Origin: Cladobotryum mycophilum
Lineage: Eukaryota > Ascomycota > Sordariomycetes > Hypocreales > Hypocreaceae
DNA length: 64,000 nucleotides
Direction of reading: 5' to 3'
Assembly (NCBI GenBank): GCA_036429605.1
Contig: CM071589.1
Span: 5,332,001-5,396,000 of the forward strand
In this document: positions 1 to 11,319 of the stretch, one piece after another
How the letters are laid out: every line of letters begins with the position of its first letter
Position numbering within the stretch: the stretch's first letter is position 1
Position numbers and translations under genes: made by a program
The notes under the pieces: model-generated
Told to the model about the DNA's origin: nothing
Seen by the model: only the letters and a program-made list of their open reading frames with translations
Databases searched by the model: none

Positions 1-283
1 CCTCACAGAGCCTGAACAAGAGCTGGAGCACGCTCTGACGTTGTTCGTACGAGATGAGATGATCTTCTGGCTCACGAGCAACCACCGAACCGTGATTAGC
101 GAGGCTCAACTCCGCGACTCGGTGCAGGTTAATAGTGACTCAATAGTGAAGAGGGCGGTTAGCCTGGCTCATAACCCATCTGGGAACCTACCCGCGAACC
201 AGACGGTCATCGATGCAATCGCCAAGGCAGTGAATCCGATGAACCTAGCGCAGTGCGATGCATTGTGGATGCCGTACTTGTAA
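1..283 (+). CDS. TRA1: Tra1-like PIKK-family protein, C-terminal end only (partial)
   Basis: Only the last 93 residues and the stop are present; the gene starts before the window. The reading frame is open from base 2. The final ~33 residues form a FATC domain, the short tail that closes all PIKK-family proteins, here ending in MNLAQCDALWMPYL. Before it lies a charged helical stretch (FVRDEMIFWLTSNHR). Tra1/TRRAP is the catalytically dead PIKK scaffold of the SAGA and NuA4 histone acetyltransferase complexes and contacts transcription activators in the nucleus. The FATC assignment is seen in the sequence. The choice of Tra1 over TOR, ATM or ATR rests on the terminal residues and is an inference; TOR, for example, ends in a different CPFW-type sequence. 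Confidence 0.65.
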   Translation, partial: LTEPEQELEHALTLFVRDEMIFWLTSNHRTVISEAQLRDSVQVNSDSIVKRAVSLAHNPSGNLPANQTVIDAIAKAVNPMNLAQCDALWMPYL

Positions 284-1421
284 AGCAAGTACTTTTTCTT
301 TGGGCAATTCTAACAAGGGGGAGGCAGGCGGGGAGAGAAAATCGGGGATATGCAATAGATAAATATCTGGCGCAGGACAAAGGAACTGAAAACATGATGG
401 CTTTTCTCTTTTTTTCCTTCTTAGCAAGGCGTTTCGGGATGGGAGGGAGGGATGTGTGAGGTGTATCTGTATACTGCTGTTTTTTTTAATTCATGTCTTC
501 TTTTCTTGTTTGTATTCTTTCTTCTTATTATACGAGGACATCAGGGATGGGGTATTCAGAGACCTAGATTTTATGATGATAGGAAAGAGGGGATCTGCTA
601 AAAGACGAAGATACCTACTCTACCTAAGTGGCGAGCAACGTAGACGACGGTTGCTAGATGAATGTTAATTGTACTGTTTAAGTATATCAACTGCTCCCAC
701 TTGTTTAATGATTGTGATTGGATGGCACCGGTCTCGAAAAGTGATATATTGAGTGGGCGTGGGTGGGCGTGAGTGGGTGCTTACTTGCGTCTGGGGTAAT
801 TAGAGTGGAGGATTTAGCCTCGGCAAAATGGCTGTCAGGGCGAGAACGAATGCCGGGAGACGAAGGCCGGCGATGCACAACCGGATGAACAACCGGGGAT
901 GTGTTTCAAGTGTTCGAATCGAGATGAAGTTATGGAAGTGTGGAATTGGGGATAATGCATGGGTAGATCTCTAATAGCAATCCATATATAATAAAGCAGC
1001 TGTTAATAGTTGTATTGTTTTACGTAACCACACTATCCAGCTTTATATGGATTATAGTCTTGGAAACTCTATGCAACTTGACCAGCTTATTTGATGACAA
1101 AGACGGTTTCCTTCACTATACGTAATAAGTAAAAAATGGGAAAGGAAAGGAAGGAAAAGAGGAGTGTTGTACAAACGAAGTTGTTATCGATTTATAATCG
1201 TTTTTCTTTGTCCAAAGGTATAGTTCGATGCCAATGGGTCAGAAAATTAGAACCAGAAAAAAGAAATAGAAAAAGAAGGAGAAAAGAAAGCGAATCCATA
1301 GCCTTTTGCCTTGCACTCAAAGTCTACTTGCTTCGGCTTATGTAGTCGTACTAGAGTTTTTTCTTTTTCTTTTTATTTTATTTTTATTTTTAAAAAAAAA
1401 TCTCACTCCGGGTTATTGTCT
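284..1421. other. intergenic, convergent 3' ends
   Basis: Shared downstream region of the Tra1-like gene (+) and the F-box gene (-). It holds only short T-rich and purine-rich runs, with a poly-A/T block near 1360-1400, and no reading frame that looks coding. Confidence 0.6.
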
Positions 1422-2518
1422 CTATTCCAGAGAAGCCGACTTACTCTGTTTTCTTAAACGAGCACTTATTCTCCAAGCTTCCATCTCAGTCGCCAAACGT
1501 GGCCAATCTGACAGTTTGAACATGCTTCCCACGGCGCCGTAGTCCCCAGGCGGCTTCCATTCGTCATCCAGCGTGGCAATCTGCTGTGTGACTTTGAGAA
1601 GCCTACCTAGAGCCTGGGGTGAAATGTCACCTCGTTGGATAAGCAGCTCCGCAGTGTCGAAGCCTTGGCACAGGAGAGCCTCCATCCACAACTCGTTACG
1701 CCAAGACTGAGAGAAGATGGAGCCGGCGACGGGTATGGCTTGCATCCAGAACTTGGTCCAGAGCTCAGCTCGGTGGGCGCAAACCAGGACGCGATGTAGG
1801 GTTTTCTGGTCCCAGGGCAGTCGGGGTAGATTTTCCGGGGCGTATGGACCAATTGCTTGGACGACGGGTCCACCCTTGGTGGCGAGACATGACCCGTCTG
1901 GAATGCAGTATTTGATAAACTCTAGTCTTTGCATCAGGGTGATTCTTGGCGATGGGCTTGAAGGGTCCAGAATGGTTGTCACGGTGCGGGAGAAGAGTTC
2001 GCCTAGGATGATGAGTTGATATGTGGCGCGCACAGAGGCTGGGCGTATCTCGAGCATCTCGGGATCTCTTATGCGCTGGGTCGAAAAGTCGAGCAGCGGG
2101 CTCCACCCCTGCGAACAATAGGCTCTATCACATCAGCGAAGGGGTCGATGACATTGCAGCGAGAAACGTGCAGTTCGCGGATCCTCTCTATAGACAAGGA
2201 ACTATGTTTGAGGCAAAGCCGGTAGATGCCGTCTATGCCCCCCTGGAACGAGGCTTCCAAGGCTCGGAGGTTGTCATCATTCCGTAGTGCCCATTCGCCT
2301 AGTTGGCGGGCTGTTGCAGCGACGAGAAAGTGTGGGGAAGGGGAGAAGAATGTCGATGTTGATGCAGCGGCCAGTTGGAGTATCAGCTCTGGCGAGGTGT
2401 TTGCATATATAGAGTGGAACAGACGGCACGAAGAGGATAAGTTGGCAAAGTCTTCAACATTATGGAGATGAGACGGCAATAGGACAAGTATATCGATGGG
2501 AAGATCCGTCAGGTTCAT
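1422..2518 (-). CDS. F-box protein, reading frame slips once
   Basis: An intronless gene for a fungal F-box protein, the substrate-binding part of an SCF ubiquitin ligase. The start at 2518 (MNLTDLPIDILVLLPSHL) begins exactly at the F-box, which runs to about residue 45 (LSSSCRLFHSIYA). The rest is an alpha-rich region of unknown target. The frame from 2518 stops near 2069, while the second part (from about 2100 to the TAG at 1422) continues the same kind of protein in another frame. The switch falls at a run of four C (plus strand, 2106-2109). One extra base there makes the whole gene 1098 nt, an exact 366 codons. No intron with proper splice sites explains the switch. An earlier in-frame Met at 2572 is possible, but the F-box position argues for 2518. 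Partner and substrate cannot be read from the sequence. Confidence 0.7.
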
Positions 2519-3679
2519 TGTTTGTTTGTTGAAGATGATGCCTGCTTGCTTGCTTGCTTGCTTGAGCTGCACAGGTCTAAGCTACAGGGTAAGATGATGA
2601 AACTATTGAACCCCGGGGGGTTTGCGGGGACAGTGACAAGCTGAGGGCTTCGGTGAATGTCAGCTGTCTTACGGAGGCTATTCAGGTTGCATCCAGAGCA
2701 GGTAGGGTTGATCCGAGACTAGGCCTGCGGAGATTGTGGATTTAAGTGGGTTGAGGGAGTTGAAGAGCGGGTGGTTGTGCGTATGCGTATGTGTGAGAGA
2801 GAGAGACAGAGAGCCAGAGATAAAGGGCCCAGACAAGAGAGAGGCTCTTTCGGACGAGAATCGGAAGAGGGCCGCCCGCGAATTCCGTAAGCGGGGCTAA
2901 GAAACGAGAATGCGGAGAAGAAGGAGCGAGTGGTGCTGGCCCCACCTCCTTCCGAGGTTGTTTGTTCCCCAGCTCCTTCGAGTTGCCGAAAAAGAAGGCG
3001 TAGTCGCCCCATTAAGGGCGCAAAACAATACGGCGGTATCGCTCATCCATCAAATTGACTATCAAGACCCATGTCATTTTTTTTTGCTTGTTGTTGTTGT
3101 TATTCTTGTCGGGTTGTATACGTACACCCACCTCCTCACTACCTCATAAGCCGCTAGGCACATAATCCCCTTATTACCACGGTAAATGAAAATGTCAAGA
3201 TTATTTTTTTTGTTGAGGGGGAGCCTCTCTCATTGGGTGATCCCTCAGCACTGACTGCATCTGGGTAGTTGCTTCCCCGGATTTCTCATTTTCCTTCTTG
3301 CCTGGAGGAAGGAGCTGGGGGGCGATTGCCACTAAATACGAGCACGGGTTGGTTGCACCTTACCTTATTATCATATTGCCGATAAATAAATTCTATAAGT
3401 CAGCTTTTGTCAGGTCCAACCGAGACGAAACCGGGGTAGCATGTCCTTTTTATTATTATTTTATTTTATCTCAATTCTATAAATCTAAACAAATTCTTCA
3501 TCCTTCATCCTATTCCTCTCTCTTTCCTCTCCTCTCTTCTCCTCTTCATTTTATTCATCTCATATCTGGGTCTCAGGCGTTGAACTGCCAAGGACGGACG
3601 TAGAACTCTTCTCTTGTTAACCAACAACTACAGCCCCCAATTCAATAATCAGCACCCATCTAATCTTACATCTTTCATC
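2519..3679. promoter_or_regulatory. divergent promoter region, F-box gene / acetoacetyl-CoA synthetase
   Basis: About 1.16 kb between two divergently transcribed genes. It contains (CTTG) tetranucleotide repeats near 2545, a GA-rich tract at 2800-2850 and a long pyrimidine (CT) tract at about 3500-3560, 120-180 bp before the synthetase ATG. CT tracts of this kind are common just upstream of fungal transcription starts. No coding sequence is evident. Confidence 0.5.
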
Positions 3680-6085
3680 ATGGAGTCGTACGATGTGATG
3701 CCCAGAAAAGTGTGGGAGCATTCTGATCCCAAGAGCACTGCCATGTACAAGTTTATGCAGGAGACCAACAGAATCAATGGCCTCAATCTCCAGGTAAATT
3801 CAGTTCATACTCCTTGCATACGAGAAAAAAACCCCTGATCGACCGACCGACCGACTGATTGACTGACTGACCGACACTCGCTCAGACCTTTACTGACATG
3901 TACGACTGGGCTGCTGCAAACCGTGCCAGTTTCTATGGACAGCTCTGGGATCAAGTCCGTTTCATCTATGAGGGCTCCTACACTCAGGTCGTTGATGAGT
4001 CCATACCCATCTCGGACCTGCCTAAATGGTTCCATGGTGTGCGCCTGAACTGGGCCGAAAATATGCTCTACACCCGCACCAAAGATGGAAAGACGGATGA
4101 GCGGTCTACACGCTTCAAGGAGGACTACAAGACTGCTGTCACCGAGATTCGTGAGGGCAACACGGAGATCAGACAGGTTACCTGGGGGAGCTGCGCAGAG
4201 ACACGGCTAAGCTAGCTGCTGTCTTGAAAGCAAAGGGCATCAGGGAGGGGGATCGCGTCGTCATGGTTGGAGGCAACTCATATCGTATGTTGACCGTACA
4301 GCTGGCAACCACATGGCTTGGAGGCCTCTTCAGCACCAGTTCTACCGACATGGGCGTCGGAGGACTGCTCCAGAGGACTGTCCAAGTCAACCCAAAGGTG
4401 GGAAGAATACTGATATTTTCGCGCTGTGAATTTGGCTAACAAGAACAGTTTGTCTTCTTTGATGATGGCGCCTTGTATAATGGTCAGGTTCTTGATCTGA
4501 GGGACAAGATTAAGGGCATGTTGGAAGGAATGAAAGAATGCGACCAGTTGCAGGCCTTTATCATTAACCAGCGCTTTGACACCCCTTACGATACCTCAAA
4601 CATTGCCAAGACCGAGAGACTAGAAACATTCCTCGAGGGTGCTGACAAGCTGCCTGTGCCTGCCTTTACAAGAACCGACTTTGGAGCACCATTTTTGGTC
4701 TTTTACTCATCCGGCACCACGGGCATCCCTAAAGCCATCGTCCACTGTGTGGGTGGTGTTCTCGTCTCCTGGGCCAGAGACTCTGTCCTGCACCGTGGCG
4801 CTGGCCCCGACGATGTAGGTCTACAATTCACCACTACGGGCTGGATCATGTACCTCTCCAACGTCGGACATTTGCTTGGAGGCGGACGTGCCATCTTTTA
4901 TGATGGCTCGCCTATGATTCCAGATTGGACAGTCCTCTTGCGCATTGTGGAAGAACAGCGAGCTACCATTATGGGTATCAGTCCCAGATGGTTGACAGAG
5001 GTCCGCAAGGCCAAGATTTTGCCTCGCGACTCATTCAACCTCGACAGCTTAAAACGAGTTACGTGCACAGGCATGGTGCTGCCAGATCAGTTAACTGAGT
5101 GGTTCTATGATGTGGGGTTCCCCAAATACGTTCAGTTGGGCAATATGACGGGAGGAACAGACCTTGTAGGTTTCCATGCATCTCACACGTAGGAGTATGT
5201 TGTGCTAACACTAGTAACAGGCGGGTGCTTTGGCCATGGAAAATGAACTCGATCCTCTTTATGTCGGAGGCATTCAAGGAAAGATTGTTGGTGTCCCCAT
5301 CGAGGTTTACGATCATGACCTTGCCGAAGGCAGCGTTGGCAAGCCCCTCGCAGACGGCGCTCCTGGCGACCTCGTTTGCACGGCCGCCATTCCCAATATT
5401 CCCGTTTGTCTTTGGAACGACGGCACCGGACCTGCTCCTGGACCCAAGTACCACGGCGCCTACTTTGCGCGCTACAAGGGAGTATGGGCCCAGGGTGATT
5501 TCTGCGCCATTCATCCGCTGTCAAAGGCCGTCATCATGCTCGGCCGCTCAGATGGCGTGCTAAACCCCAGTGGTGTGAGATTCGGCAGTGCGGAGATTTA
5601 CGGCGTGCTAGAGAGGCTGTTCTCGGTTGAGATTGCGGAGAGTTTGTGTGTAGGCCAGAGGAGGCCAAAGGACAATGACGAAAAGGTCGTGCTGTTCTTG
5701 TTTATGAAGCAGGGCGTTCCTCTGGACAGGGCACTGGTCGCCAAGATTAGAAAGGCGATTGCCAAGGAGTTGACGAAACGACATGTGCCGAGATACATTT
5801 TTGAGATGCCCGAAGTACCGGTAAGTTGCCCAAACCTTTTTTCTCCCTCTTTCTTTTTTCTTTTTCTTTCTTTTCTCTCTCTCTCTCACTTTTTAATATC
5901 TAATACGAGACTAATATGGTGCTTAGGTGACTGTCAATGGCAAAAAGGTTGAGCTGCCTGTGAAGCAGATCATTTCGGGCAAGACTATCAAGCCAAGCGG
6001 AACATTGTTGAACCCTCAGAGTTTGGATTTCTTCTACCGATTCCAGAAGATTGAAGACCATGTTGAGCCACAAGCTAAGTTGTAG
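3680..6085 (+). CDS. acetoacetyl-CoA synthetase, five exons, one-base frame slip
   Basis: An ANL-superfamily ligase that activates acetoacetate with ATP and CoA (EC 6.2.1.16), linking ketone-body and leucine carbon to acetyl-CoA and sterol synthesis in the cytosol. Exons: 3680-3793, 3886-4397, 4449-5165, 5221-5820, 5927-6085, all with GT..AG introns. Visible motifs are the N-terminal FHGVRLNWAENML region, the adenylate loop YSSGTTGIPKA, TTTGWIMY, GNMTGGTD, the hinge GRSDGVLNPSGVRFG and the C-terminal NGKK with the catalytic lysine. The corrected length of 700 residues is normal for the family. The second exon breaks after VTWG: a run of five G at 4184-4188 must hold six for the conserved ELRRDTAKL segment to stay in frame. 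With one added base the exon is 513 nt and all phases agree. The frameshift is therefore probably a sequence error. Start: ATG at 3680 in a good context (CATCATGG). Confidence 0.93.
3841..3875. repeat. GACY tetranucleotide repeat in intron 1
   Basis: A run of GACC/GACT/GATT units lies inside the first intron of the acetoacetyl-CoA synthetase gene, just before its 3' splice site. Likely polymorphic; no function is implied. Confidence 0.8.
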
Positions 6086-6312
6086 ACGAATAGAAGGGGG
6101 GATAGAAAGGATACACGATATAGATATATGTCGCAGTATAGACTTGTATGAGCGATGGATGAGATTATACCTTGTTGTTTTTTTAAAGTTCTACGATAGA
6201 GAATCTTTCTACTATATATAAATACATGATTGACGATGATTTCTTCTTTGCCCTCTATTCTATCCCGCACTTGGCTTCTCAATTCTACCATCTGTCTCTT
6301 TACACACATGAT

Positions 6313-6886
6313 TTAAAAATCTTCCCATCCCGTAATACTCTTCCAAGCAAAAAACACGGCCGTGCCCCAGATGCTCCCGATACCCACCGCGCCCACAAGG
6401 CCCCTCCACCCGAGACTCTTGCTGCTCACTTTGCCCGCCACCACGGCTGCCAGCGCGCCGCCCAGCATGCCTGCGTAGGTCCAGTCGTCCATCTGCGCCA
6501 CGACGGGGGTGTTTCTCAGGAACCAGCTCTTGTCCTGCCACTCTATGAGTTCCTTGCCCCACATCTTGGCTACGAAGCCGATGGTCGTGGCGCCGATGGC
6601 TAGGAGGCTGAAGTCGGATGCGTTGAGCAGGAGTTTGTCGGTTAGGGAGTGGGGGCCCGAAGTTGTTGCTCTTTTGGGGGTGCCATTGTTGATGTTGGTG
6701 GTGGTGGTAGGAGGAGGAGGAGGAGGAGGACGCAGGAAAAGAGAGGACAAGGTGTTGTTGCGGAGGGGGTGAGGGCCAGGCCGAGGAGGGAGCCGGTTGT
6801 GAGGGCGCGGGAGAGGACGTGGGAGATTGCGATGGCGTGGGCAAAGGGTTGGTCTTCTGCGTATTCGGAGGGGGGAAGAAGCTCAT
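6313..6886 (-). CDS. small multi-pass membrane protein of unknown function, two frame slips
   Basis: I do not recognise the family. The longest clean frame starts at 6750 and encodes 145 residues with a Pro7-Thr4 stretch, then three hydrophobic segments (around FSLLAIGATTIGFV, MLGGALAAVVAG and LVGAVGIGSIWGTAVFFAW), ending GWEDF. Upstream, another frame has a plausible fourth membrane segment (HVLSRALTTGSLLGLALTP), and a third carries the start (MSFFPP, 6886). Each switch falls at a C run on the minus strand: G6 on plus at 6870-6875 and G5 at 6765-6769. One extra base in each gives 576 nt, an exact 191-residue protein. I infer that the true start is 6886 and that the breaks are sequence errors. 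Function could be mitochondrial or ER membrane; nothing decides it. Confidence 0.6.
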
Positions 6887-7093
6887 TTTGGGTGGTTTTT
6901 TTAAATGACTTTGGATGGTTTTGGATGGGGTTTTAGAATGACTGCTGGTAGAATTGCTTCGTATGTGTTGTAGTTTGCGAATTTGGTTTTGTATTTGGTG
7001 TAGCCTGCAAAAGTTGGATTTGTATGTGATGTAGCTTCAAAAGGTGTTGGGTATGTGTTCAAAGTAATGACAATGTGTATATCTATCTGTATG

Positions 7094-7094
<1 letters not shown>

Positions 7095-7133
<39 letters not shown>
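7095..7133. repeat. (GAT)13 microsatellite
   Basis: Thirteen perfect GAT units about 210 bp upstream of the small membrane-protein gene start. Confidence 0.95.
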
Positions 7134-7135
<2 letters not shown>

Positions 7136-7570
7136 CGCCAAACTGAAATTAAACTGAAATTGTATGCAAGAGGGGTGATGAGGGAGGAGTGGAGGGGAAG
7201 TGACACGATAGATATTCCAAATTCCCTCGGCTTCGTACTCTCGGACTCGCTTCTTCGTCAAGTCAATCAATTTTGTCTCAGTTGACGAAATCCCGACAAT
7301 AAAAAAAGGGCAAAGGAAGACTTGGTTGGGTTGGTTGGTTGGTTGGTCAGTTGGTCAGAAACTTCGTTGCTTAGAGCTACCCTTTAAAAAGGGAAATCCT
7401 TTGTTATTGCCATGACGAAACCATTATATATCTATTATTATTTTTTACCCCACCCAACAGGGAAGGGTGAATAATAAACGTGCGTGTGCGTGGGCGTGTG
7501 ATTGACGTTGCAACTTCGGGTTCTCGGTTCCGAGATGTTGCAACTCCGTTGATGACATTGTTCGAGTCCG

Positions 7571-7599
7571 GTGTGAGTGTGAGTGTGAGTGTGAGTGTG
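7571..7599. repeat. GTGAGT/GTGTGA short tandem repeat
   Basis: About five imperfect GTGAGT units in the spacer downstream of CDC16. Confidence 0.85.
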
Positions 7600-7943
7600 G
7601 GTATGGGGCCATGTGGTGGTGTCTTATGGTGAGTGGGATGTAGCCTCACAAAACTCATCCCATCATCATCCCATAGCACGCCGTAATCAGACAATAAAAA
7701 CAAAAGAGCCAGGTTTACACAGTCATGAGCTGTAAAAAGTAACAGGATATCTTTCCCCCATCTACAACCCGATACTACTAACACTATCATACCAATTTCA
7801 ATCAAACTTCCAATTCCCAAGCATGAAAAAATACAATACCAAACTAGAACGCCGCCATCATGACCCAAAACCCCCTCATTCTGTCTCTTCATCTTTGCCT
7901 GTGAACGTAAGGTGAAGCCCCCCCTCCTAAGAACTTATACCCG

Positions 7944-9881
7944 TTAGGCCTCGTCATCATCAGTCATTTCCATCGCCGCCTCCGCATTCTCCTCGTCCTC
8001 ATCCTGCAACATCGTCCTTCTCCTGCGCACCCTCCCCTTCCCCTTGTCTAGCATACCTCGGCCAGCCTTGTGCCCATTGACCTTTCGCCCCGCCTCCGCC
8101 TTCTTCTGATCTAGGTGATGCTCAAAGTCCGCCAAGTCTTCCGCCTCTTCCTCCGCCGCACCGTCCATCAGCGCCGTCTCTTCCAACGCCTTGTTCAGGA
8201 GCTCGGTCGCGATGCTGTCTTGCGGATGAATGGCCAGGGCTTCGTGAAGGGCTGTGACTGCTTCCTCGGGACGGCTCTGCTCCATCAAGATCAAGCCCTT
8301 TGCACTAAAAATGGCTGCATCCTTTCCACCCACTCGCAGGACCTCGTCAAACTCGGCCAACGCCCTGTTGAAATGCCGTAGCCGTCGGAAAGCGTGCCCG
8401 AGATTCGTACGCGCCGCAAGCCATGCCGTCGGTTCGCTGTCGTTTTCGTCTGCTACCTTGAGAGCGGCTGTAAAGTATTGGATAGCCTCCTTCGGCTTGT
8501 CCTGATGGTACTTTACAATGCCCATCTCATTCAGGAGCAACGGATCTGTTTTGCACAACCCGTACGCAGTTTTGAGAAATTCCTCCGCAATAGTCATGTT
8601 ATTCAACGCATGGTTCTGCATCCCCAGGAATATCTGCGGTAGATGCGTCCCCATGAAGAGACGCGCAGCTGTCGAGTACGCCGAAATGGCTTGATCGTGT
8701 TCCCCTTCCGCCGCAAAGGTATGCGCAAATCCTATCCACGCGGGACCAAAGTGAGCATCCATCATGCTGGCCTTGCTGAAGTACCGCCTCGCCTCTGCAA
8801 TCTTGTCAATGGAAAAATAGTAAATGCCAACCGCCAGCCATGTACAGGGCTCCTCGGGATGGCTATCCGCAAGATCATGCGCTATCAGGAAGAGGAGGTT
8901 CTTCATCTTGAGCTCGTAGAGACAGGCCAGGTGGACGGGGTATATAGCAAAGTTGTACTTGTCCTCCTCCAGAATCGCATTCGTAATCGCCAACGCATCT
9001 CGGTATCGGCACTGGGTGTATAGCAAGTCGGCTCGAGCAAGCTGCAGGTCGGGGTTAGCGGCCAGTCGATAGTGCGTCGACAGCGAGTCGTAGGCCGTCT
9101 CGAACGCGGCGGGATTCCTGTACTTGGATAGCCGTGTCGTATACAACATCTTTGTAAACTCTGCCGCCTCTGACGACGAGGACGGGTCCCCCGGTATGTG
9201 TATCGAGTCAAAGTTCAAGCTATCGAGGAACTGCCACTCCTCGTCCGGCGACAGCAGCGAGTTTTTCATCAGCTGCTGGAACGCCTCGAAGCACTGCACG
9301 TCGATCCGCACGGCATCCTTGTAGCACTCCTTGGCCCGGTCAAAGGCATTTTGCTTTGCGTAGCAGATGCCCCTCAGGAAGCACATAGCCGCCTCGAACC
9401 GTCGGGTTGCCACCTCCTCATCAACGGCGTCGTCGTCGCGTTTCCGTCCATTGCGCGGCGGCGCGGCCGAAGTCTTCCGCTTGTTACTCGGTCCGTTGGA
9501 TATGAGGTGCGTCGGATTGCGCTCGCCGAGGACGATCAGGGCCTCTTCGAAGCGCGATTGCTTGATCAGACAGTGGCCGGCGAGGTAGCGACAGGCCGGG
9601 TTGCGAGAGATGAGGTCTTGTTTGGAGAGGAATGCCTGGGCGCGAGTGTAGTTCCCCGTGGCGAAGTGGACTTGGGCCAGCCAAAAGGCATCGTTGTCAT
9701 CGTCTGTGATTGCAGCAGCATCGGCCTGTCAGCTTGAGGAAAGTCGCCCATTTATTTATGCGCCGAGGGACTGCGTGAACTGACTGGTCAAGGCGAGCAG
9801 CTTGTCTCCTATGAAAATGGCCGACTCGTACTGTGCCTTGTTGAGGGCATCTTGCCTCCAATCTCTCAGAAATTTCTCCAT
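7944..9881 (-). CDS. CDC16: anaphase-promoting complex subunit Cdc16/Cut9 (TPR protein)
   Basis: A TPR scaffold subunit of the APC/C ubiquitin ligase that drives mitotic exit in the nucleus. Exons (minus strand): 9881-9785 and 9703-7944, with an 81-bp intron (donor GTCAGT, CTGAC branch point). Total 618 residues. The N-terminus MEKFLRDWRQDALNK and the junction LALT/NDDNDAFWLAQ are typical. Repeated TPR helices run from about residue 30 to 560, for example AFWLAQVHFATGNYTRAQ, PAWIGFAHTFAAEGEHDQA and NLGHAFRRLRHFNRALAEFD. A lysine-rich insert near residue 105 (NKRKTSAAP) and a basic-acidic tail (KGRVRRRRTML, then DDDEA) flank the TPR block. The start is the first ATG of the short exon. A divergent 490-bp promoter is shared with HIS3. 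No breaks are seen. Confidence 0.92.
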
Positions 9882-10371
9882 GACCAAAGCATTAGGGTAA
9901 TAAATAGAGAAGGGGGGAAAAAGAGACCAAAATCAAAAAATGGAGGGCGGATTATAAAGAGAGCGGTCCTTCAAAATGGTGGCATTATTGGATGTTGTAT
10001 CGCACAGTTGGCTTATGCCCATCAAAAAAATCACCAAATGTAATGGTGGTGTTTGTTATCGTTGCTATTTGGACTTGAAGCGCGATCAATTCCAAGGCGC
10101 GTAACCCAAACCCTTGTTAGCGCTGTCTTCAGGGAGTGGGATGATGCTACAGGGGGTGGGCTGAGAAAATAGCGGGGTAGCTTCAGTGCATCGACCCCTC
10201 AACGTAGCACTGATAGTAGTGACGATGCAACTATAGTTCAGGTCCGATACAGGAGCCTGTACGAGTCAACCATCCACTTGGAAAATATCCATTGCCAATT
10301 ATCCATCAAGCATCTATTCAATTGACCAAACTCTTGTATATAGTCAAATCTGCCTCATCTCCAGCACCATA
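9882..10371. promoter_or_regulatory. divergent promoter, CDC16 / HIS3
   Basis: 490 bp between two divergent start codons. The only recognisable element is a near-consensus Gcn4/CPC1 site at 10262-10268 (TGACTCG on the minus strand; consensus TGASTCA), about 105 bp before the HIS3 ATG. Amino-acid starvation control of HIS3 is well known in fungi; its use here is inferred. Confidence 0.45.
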
Positions 10372-11125
10372 ATGAGCCCAGGTTCGGCATTTGCCATTCG
10401 CTCAGCGGCCCTCGCCCGCGATACCAACGAGACCAAGATCCAAATCGCCATCAACTTGGACGGCGGCGAATTCCCTGCCGACACGCACCCCAAGCTCCTC
10501 GAGGCCGCTTCCTCGCATGCATCCCAGACGACCAAATCACAAATCATTTCGATTAATACCGGCATTGGGTTCTTGGATCACATGATCCATGCCCTGTCTA
10601 AGCATGCAGGCTGGAGCTTGGCCTTGAACTGTCAAGGAGACCTTCACAGTCCGTTCTTGTTCTGCCTTTATATCATACGATAGATAGTACTAACACTTTT
10701 GTTATGGTTTAGTCGACGACCACCACACAGCAGAAGACTGCTGCATCGCTCTGGGCACCGTCTTTGCCACAGCCCTCGGCACCCTCGCCGGCGTCGCTCG
10801 TTTCGGATTCGCCTACGCACCCCTTGACGAAGCCCTCTCGCGCGCTGTCGTCGATCTATCCAACCGACCATACAGTGTCGTCGATCTTGGGCTCAAACGC
10901 GAGTTCCTCGGTCAGCTGAGCACCGAGATGGTTCCACACTGCCTTCAGAGCTTCGCCCAAGCAGCACGTCTCACATTGCATGTCGATTGTCTTCGAGGCG
11001 ACAACGATCACCACAGGGCGGAGAGTGCGTTCAAGGCGCTAGCTGTTGCGATCAAAATGGCATCGGCGAGGGTGCAAGGCAAGGAGGGCGAAGTACCTAG
11101 TACAAAGGGAACATTGAGTGCATAG
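10372..11125 (+). CDS. HIS3: imidazoleglycerol-phosphate dehydratase (histidine biosynthesis)
   Basis: Converts imidazole glycerol phosphate to imidazole acetol phosphate, the sixth histidine step (EC 4.2.1.19). Exons 10372-10648 and 10713-11125; the 64-bp intron carries a perfect TACTAAC branch point. The protein has 229 residues, normal for the fungal family. Metal-binding signatures are intact: GIGFLDHMIHALSKHAGW near residues 63-80, DDHHTAEDC at about 93-101 directly after the intron, and DNDHHRAESAFKALA near 208. The start at 10372 gives the expected N-terminus. The gene is convergent with ArgJ and divergent from CDC16, with a possible CPC1 site in the promoter. No anomalies. Confidence 0.97.
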
Positions 11126-11319
11126 ATTTCAGTGACTTGGAACAATGGAGTTGGGGGTAACCTGTTTTCTTGGGAATAAGTATATCAAGTTGTCTTGAGT
11201 CCAAGTTGGAAATATATAGATGAAACAGAGTCGTTTTTGGATAAGTATATTTAGAGTCCGTTCATGACGTCTCATTCTCATATGCATTCATCTTATATGT
11301 TCATATGGCCATCACATGT

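Larger units (their letters stand above)
6887..7943. other. intergenic with several simple repeats
   Basis: Spacer between the 5' end of the small membrane-protein gene and the 3' end of the CDC16 gene. It holds a GAT microsatellite, TTGG repeats at 7321-7358 and a GTGAGT repeat. Short open frames here arise from the repeats and have no coding character. Confidence 0.6.

Noticed and set aside
4184..4188. Programmed ribosomal frameshifting at the G/C runs
   Set aside because: The same kind of slip appears in unrelated genes at different runs; no slippery heptamer or stimulatory structure is shared.
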